From the NCBI RefSeq assembly GCF_009848685.1, contig NZ_WXTX01000001.1, positions 310,001-374,000 of the forward strand: DNA of 64,000 bases. The letters run 5' to 3'. This DNA is from Andreprevotia sp. IGB-42 (GTDB taxonomy: Bacteria > Pseudomonadota > Gammaproteobacteria > Burkholderiales > Chitinibacteraceae). The notes under the pieces were generated by a model that saw nothing but the letters and a program-made list of their open reading frames with translations, searched no databases and was not told the origin of the DNA. The position numbers were made by a program, and so were the translations under genes. This document shows positions 63,888 through 64,000 of the stretch, one piece after another; within the stretch, counting starts at the first letter, position 1; each line of letters begins with the position of its first letter.

Positions 63888-64000
63888 ATGCTGGTCCGCC
63901 TGATTTACGCTAGCCGCGCCAAAGCGCCGATTACCACCGAAACCATCAATGGCATCCTGCTTGCCGCACGCAAGCACAACCCGGATAACGGCATTACCGG
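63888..64000 (+). CDS. BLUF-domain blue-light sensor (N-terminal fragment)
   Basis: The first 37 codons of a BLUF photoreceptor. LVRLIYASRAKAP and ILLAARKHNPDNGITG match the flavin-binding beta1-alpha1 region. Tyr7 and Asn31 have the same 24-residue spacing as the key Tyr and Asn in AppA-type BLUF domains. ATG 63888 has GAGGATG upstream. The window ends before the rest, so it cannot be told whether it is a stand-alone BLUF protein or fused to an output domain. Confidence 0.88.
   Translation, partial: MLVRLIYASRAKAPITTETINGILLAARKHNPDNGIT

Overview
The window is a stretch of a high-GC (roughly 60%) betaproteobacterial chromosome. Several features point to Neisseriales, probably a chitin-degrading Chitinibacteraceae-type organism. 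The pyruvate dehydrogenase operon has Neisseria-like architecture, with two lipoyl domains on E2 and one fused to E3. The order tig-clpP-clpX-lon-hupB-ppiD is conserved. There are several secreted chitin-directed proteins, namely an AA10 LPMO and two paralogous proteins with tandem CBM5/12 modules. The family-level placement is an inference; no rRNA gene is present to confirm it.

Layout. 1-8.2 kb: tail of a probable HexR/RpiR regulator, pgi, then the aceE-aceF-lpdA operon. 8.3-10 kb: a multimodular LPMO. 10-19.5 kb: housekeeping and accessory genes (DUF3291, GNAT acetyltransferase, RarD, DUF5063, SRPBCC protein, RhlE helicase, chemoreceptor, dienelactone hydrolase, SMR exporter, diheme cytochrome). 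19.5-26.3 kb: tRNA-Arg, hydrolases, an MgtC-like membrane protein and two LysR divergons, one facing a carboxymuconolactone decarboxylase/tautomerase pair and the other a nitrilase. 26.3-28.8 kb: tandem duplicated secreted chitin-binding proteins. 29.7-31.5 kb: an unusually long TonB. 31.6-34.7 kb: RluA, a YkgJ-type protein, YigZ and small proteins.

34.7-40.4 kb: a complete siaABCD phospho-switch/diguanylate cyclase operon followed by a second membrane diguanylate cyclase. 40.5-48.4 kb: two orphan sugar ABC permeases, a polysaccharide deacetylase, a hydrolase, an AraC regulator, a GH16 lipoprotein, a DOPA-dioxygenase/DoxX pair and a frameshifted DsbA-family gene. 48.6-57.4 kb, minus strand: the protein quality-control block ppiD, tRNA-Asp, tRNA-Val, hupB, lon, clpX, clpP, tig and tRNA-Leu, with a sigma32-like promoter before lon. 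57.4-64 kb: a C12 tract, a DUF2007 membrane protein, tcdA and rimO, an AT-rich island with one orphan ORF, a glycine-zipper protein, folE and the start of a BLUF photoreceptor gene cut by the window end.

How it fits together. Glucose-6-phosphate flux (pgi, HexR) and pyruvate oxidation (PDH) adjoin a chitin-utilisation theme (LPMO, CBM proteins, polysaccharide deacetylase, long TonB, sugar permeases), and a surface-lifestyle module (sia c-di-GMP switch, extra DGC, chemoreceptor) lies nearby. The best candidate for something undescribed is the duplicated CBM5/12 protein pair, which has conserved N- and C-terminal segments I do not recognise and no visible catalytic domain.
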